Positions 63,681 to 64,000 of a stretch of DNA of 64,000 bases are shown one piece after another. How positions within the stretch are numbered: position 1 is the stretch's first letter; the number at the start of each line of letters is the position of its first letter. Both the position numbers and the translations under genes were made by a program. A model generated the notes under the pieces. It was not told the DNA's origin, searched no databases, and saw only the letters and a list, made by a program, of their open reading frames with translations. The stretch lies in contig MHBE01000051.1 of NCBI GenBank assembly GCA_001803205.1, positions 1 through 64,000 on the forward strand, given 5' to 3'. Source of the DNA: Lentisphaerae bacterium GWF2_38_69 (GTDB lineage: Bacteria > Verrucomicrobiota > Lentisphaeria > Victivallales > GWF2-38-69).

Positions 63681-63854
63681 AAGTCTGATCTCTTTAATCA
63701 TTACATGTTTTAATTTTAACTCTCTTCAATACATTCAGCAATACCTATGATAGCAAACTCATTTATTATTTCATATTAATACAATCGTCATTCTCATATA
63801 TTGAAAAATCCAAGATTTGCAACATATTTTTTCGCAATATCTTCTGAATAGTGC

Positions 63855-63882
63855 TTGACTTGCATATATCAGACTCTATTTT
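63855..63882 (+). promoter_or_regulatory. Sigma-70-type promoter for the HU-like gene
   Basis: TTGACT (63855-63860) and TATTTT (63877-63882) with a 16-base spacer lie 48 bases before the HU-like ATG. AGGAGGA is a good ribosome site. The rest of 63702-63929 is AT-rich; I see nothing else in it. Confidence 0.45.
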
Positions 63883-63929
63883 CTGACTTCATCAAATTTG
63901 TGCTAATTCTTTAGGAGGAAATATACAAA

Positions 63930-64000
63930 ATGACAAAAAGAGACATCGTTCTAAAAGTCGCTCAAGATTGCGATCTCACCCAGAATCAAATTGCTTTTGT
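63930..64000 (+). CDS. HU/IHF family DNA-binding protein (5' part only)
   Basis: Only the first 23 codons lie in the window. They read M-T-K-R-D-I-V-L-K-V-A-Q-D-C-D-L-T-Q-N-Q, the N-terminal helix pair of IHF/HU proteins. The gene has a strong Shine-Dalgarno (AGGAGGA) and runs off the edge. HU versus IHF cannot be decided without the arm region. Confidence 0.78.
   Translation, partial: MTKRDIVLKVAQDCDLTQNQIAF

Overview
The window is an AT-rich bacterial chromosome segment that is mostly coding. The organism has an outer membrane: there is an MlaA-family protein, an RlpA-like protein, a lipobox lipoprotein and an AsmA-like protein. Three consecutive prepilin-like genes have cleavage sites of the form (K/R)-F-(T/S)-(L/I)-(L/V/I)-E without the usual preceding Gly. 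That form, with the AT-rich coding and type III glutamine synthetase, is most like Lentisphaerota or a neighbouring PVC-type lineage. This placement is inference; no rRNA is present to confirm it.

Layout. 1-2.5 kb: tRNA-Lys, a UPF0173 hydrolase and an M24 aminopeptidase. 2.5-7.4 kb (minus): an unusual ClpX-like ATPase, an MFS carrier and HtpG, separated from dxs-lgt (plus, 7.6-10.3 kb) by a divergent intergenic region with a 20-bp perfect inverted repeat. 10.3-18 kb (minus): an aromatic amino-acid permease, a damaged periplasmic asparaginase and a run of envelope and periplasmic proteins plus QueH. 18-25.8 kb (minus): gyrA-folP-unknown-RsbW-like kinase-nucleotide-sugar dehydrogenase-epimerase-glycosyltransferase, packed tightly. 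26-29 kb: surE followed by a 2.3-kb island carrying an AbiE toxin-antitoxin pair and a coupled pair of small unknown genes, bounded by a 91-bp duplication of the surE 3' end. 29-35.5 kb: a pentapeptide-repeat potassium channel, a repeat-like non-coding stretch, a methyltransferase, DAHP synthase, an isochorismatase-like hydrolase, a single-domain FAD synthetase and aroA.

35.5-56.7 kb, all minus, is a glutamine-centred block. In transcription order it runs: two tandem NifA-like sigma-54 activators, glnN (type III glutamine synthetase), gltB, a four-helix-bundle (S23) gene, gltD, pyrG, a DUF4062/ATPase gene with an (EVTG)n repeat, carA, a DUF4143 ATPase gene and carB. Glutamine is made by GlnN and used by GltBD, PyrG and CarAB. 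Sigma-54 type -24/-12 elements lie before glnN and the first activator. A pair of ACAAAWWTGT sites lies before each of the three genes glnN, activator 1 and activator 2. This looks like a self-contained nitrogen-assimilation regulon. Three accessory genes are inserted into this otherwise biosynthetic block.

57-64 kb: a histidine acid phosphatase coupled to a GSCFA protein, an RlpA-like protein, a phosphoesterase, an iron alcohol dehydrogenase, three pseudopilin-like genes and the start of an HU/IHF gene.

The strongest leads for something undescribed are the paired-operator nitrogen regulon, the AbiE island with the surE-end duplication and its coupled small gene pair, and a GTTAAC-rich repeat family at three loci, one of which carries the S23 gene between gltB and gltD.
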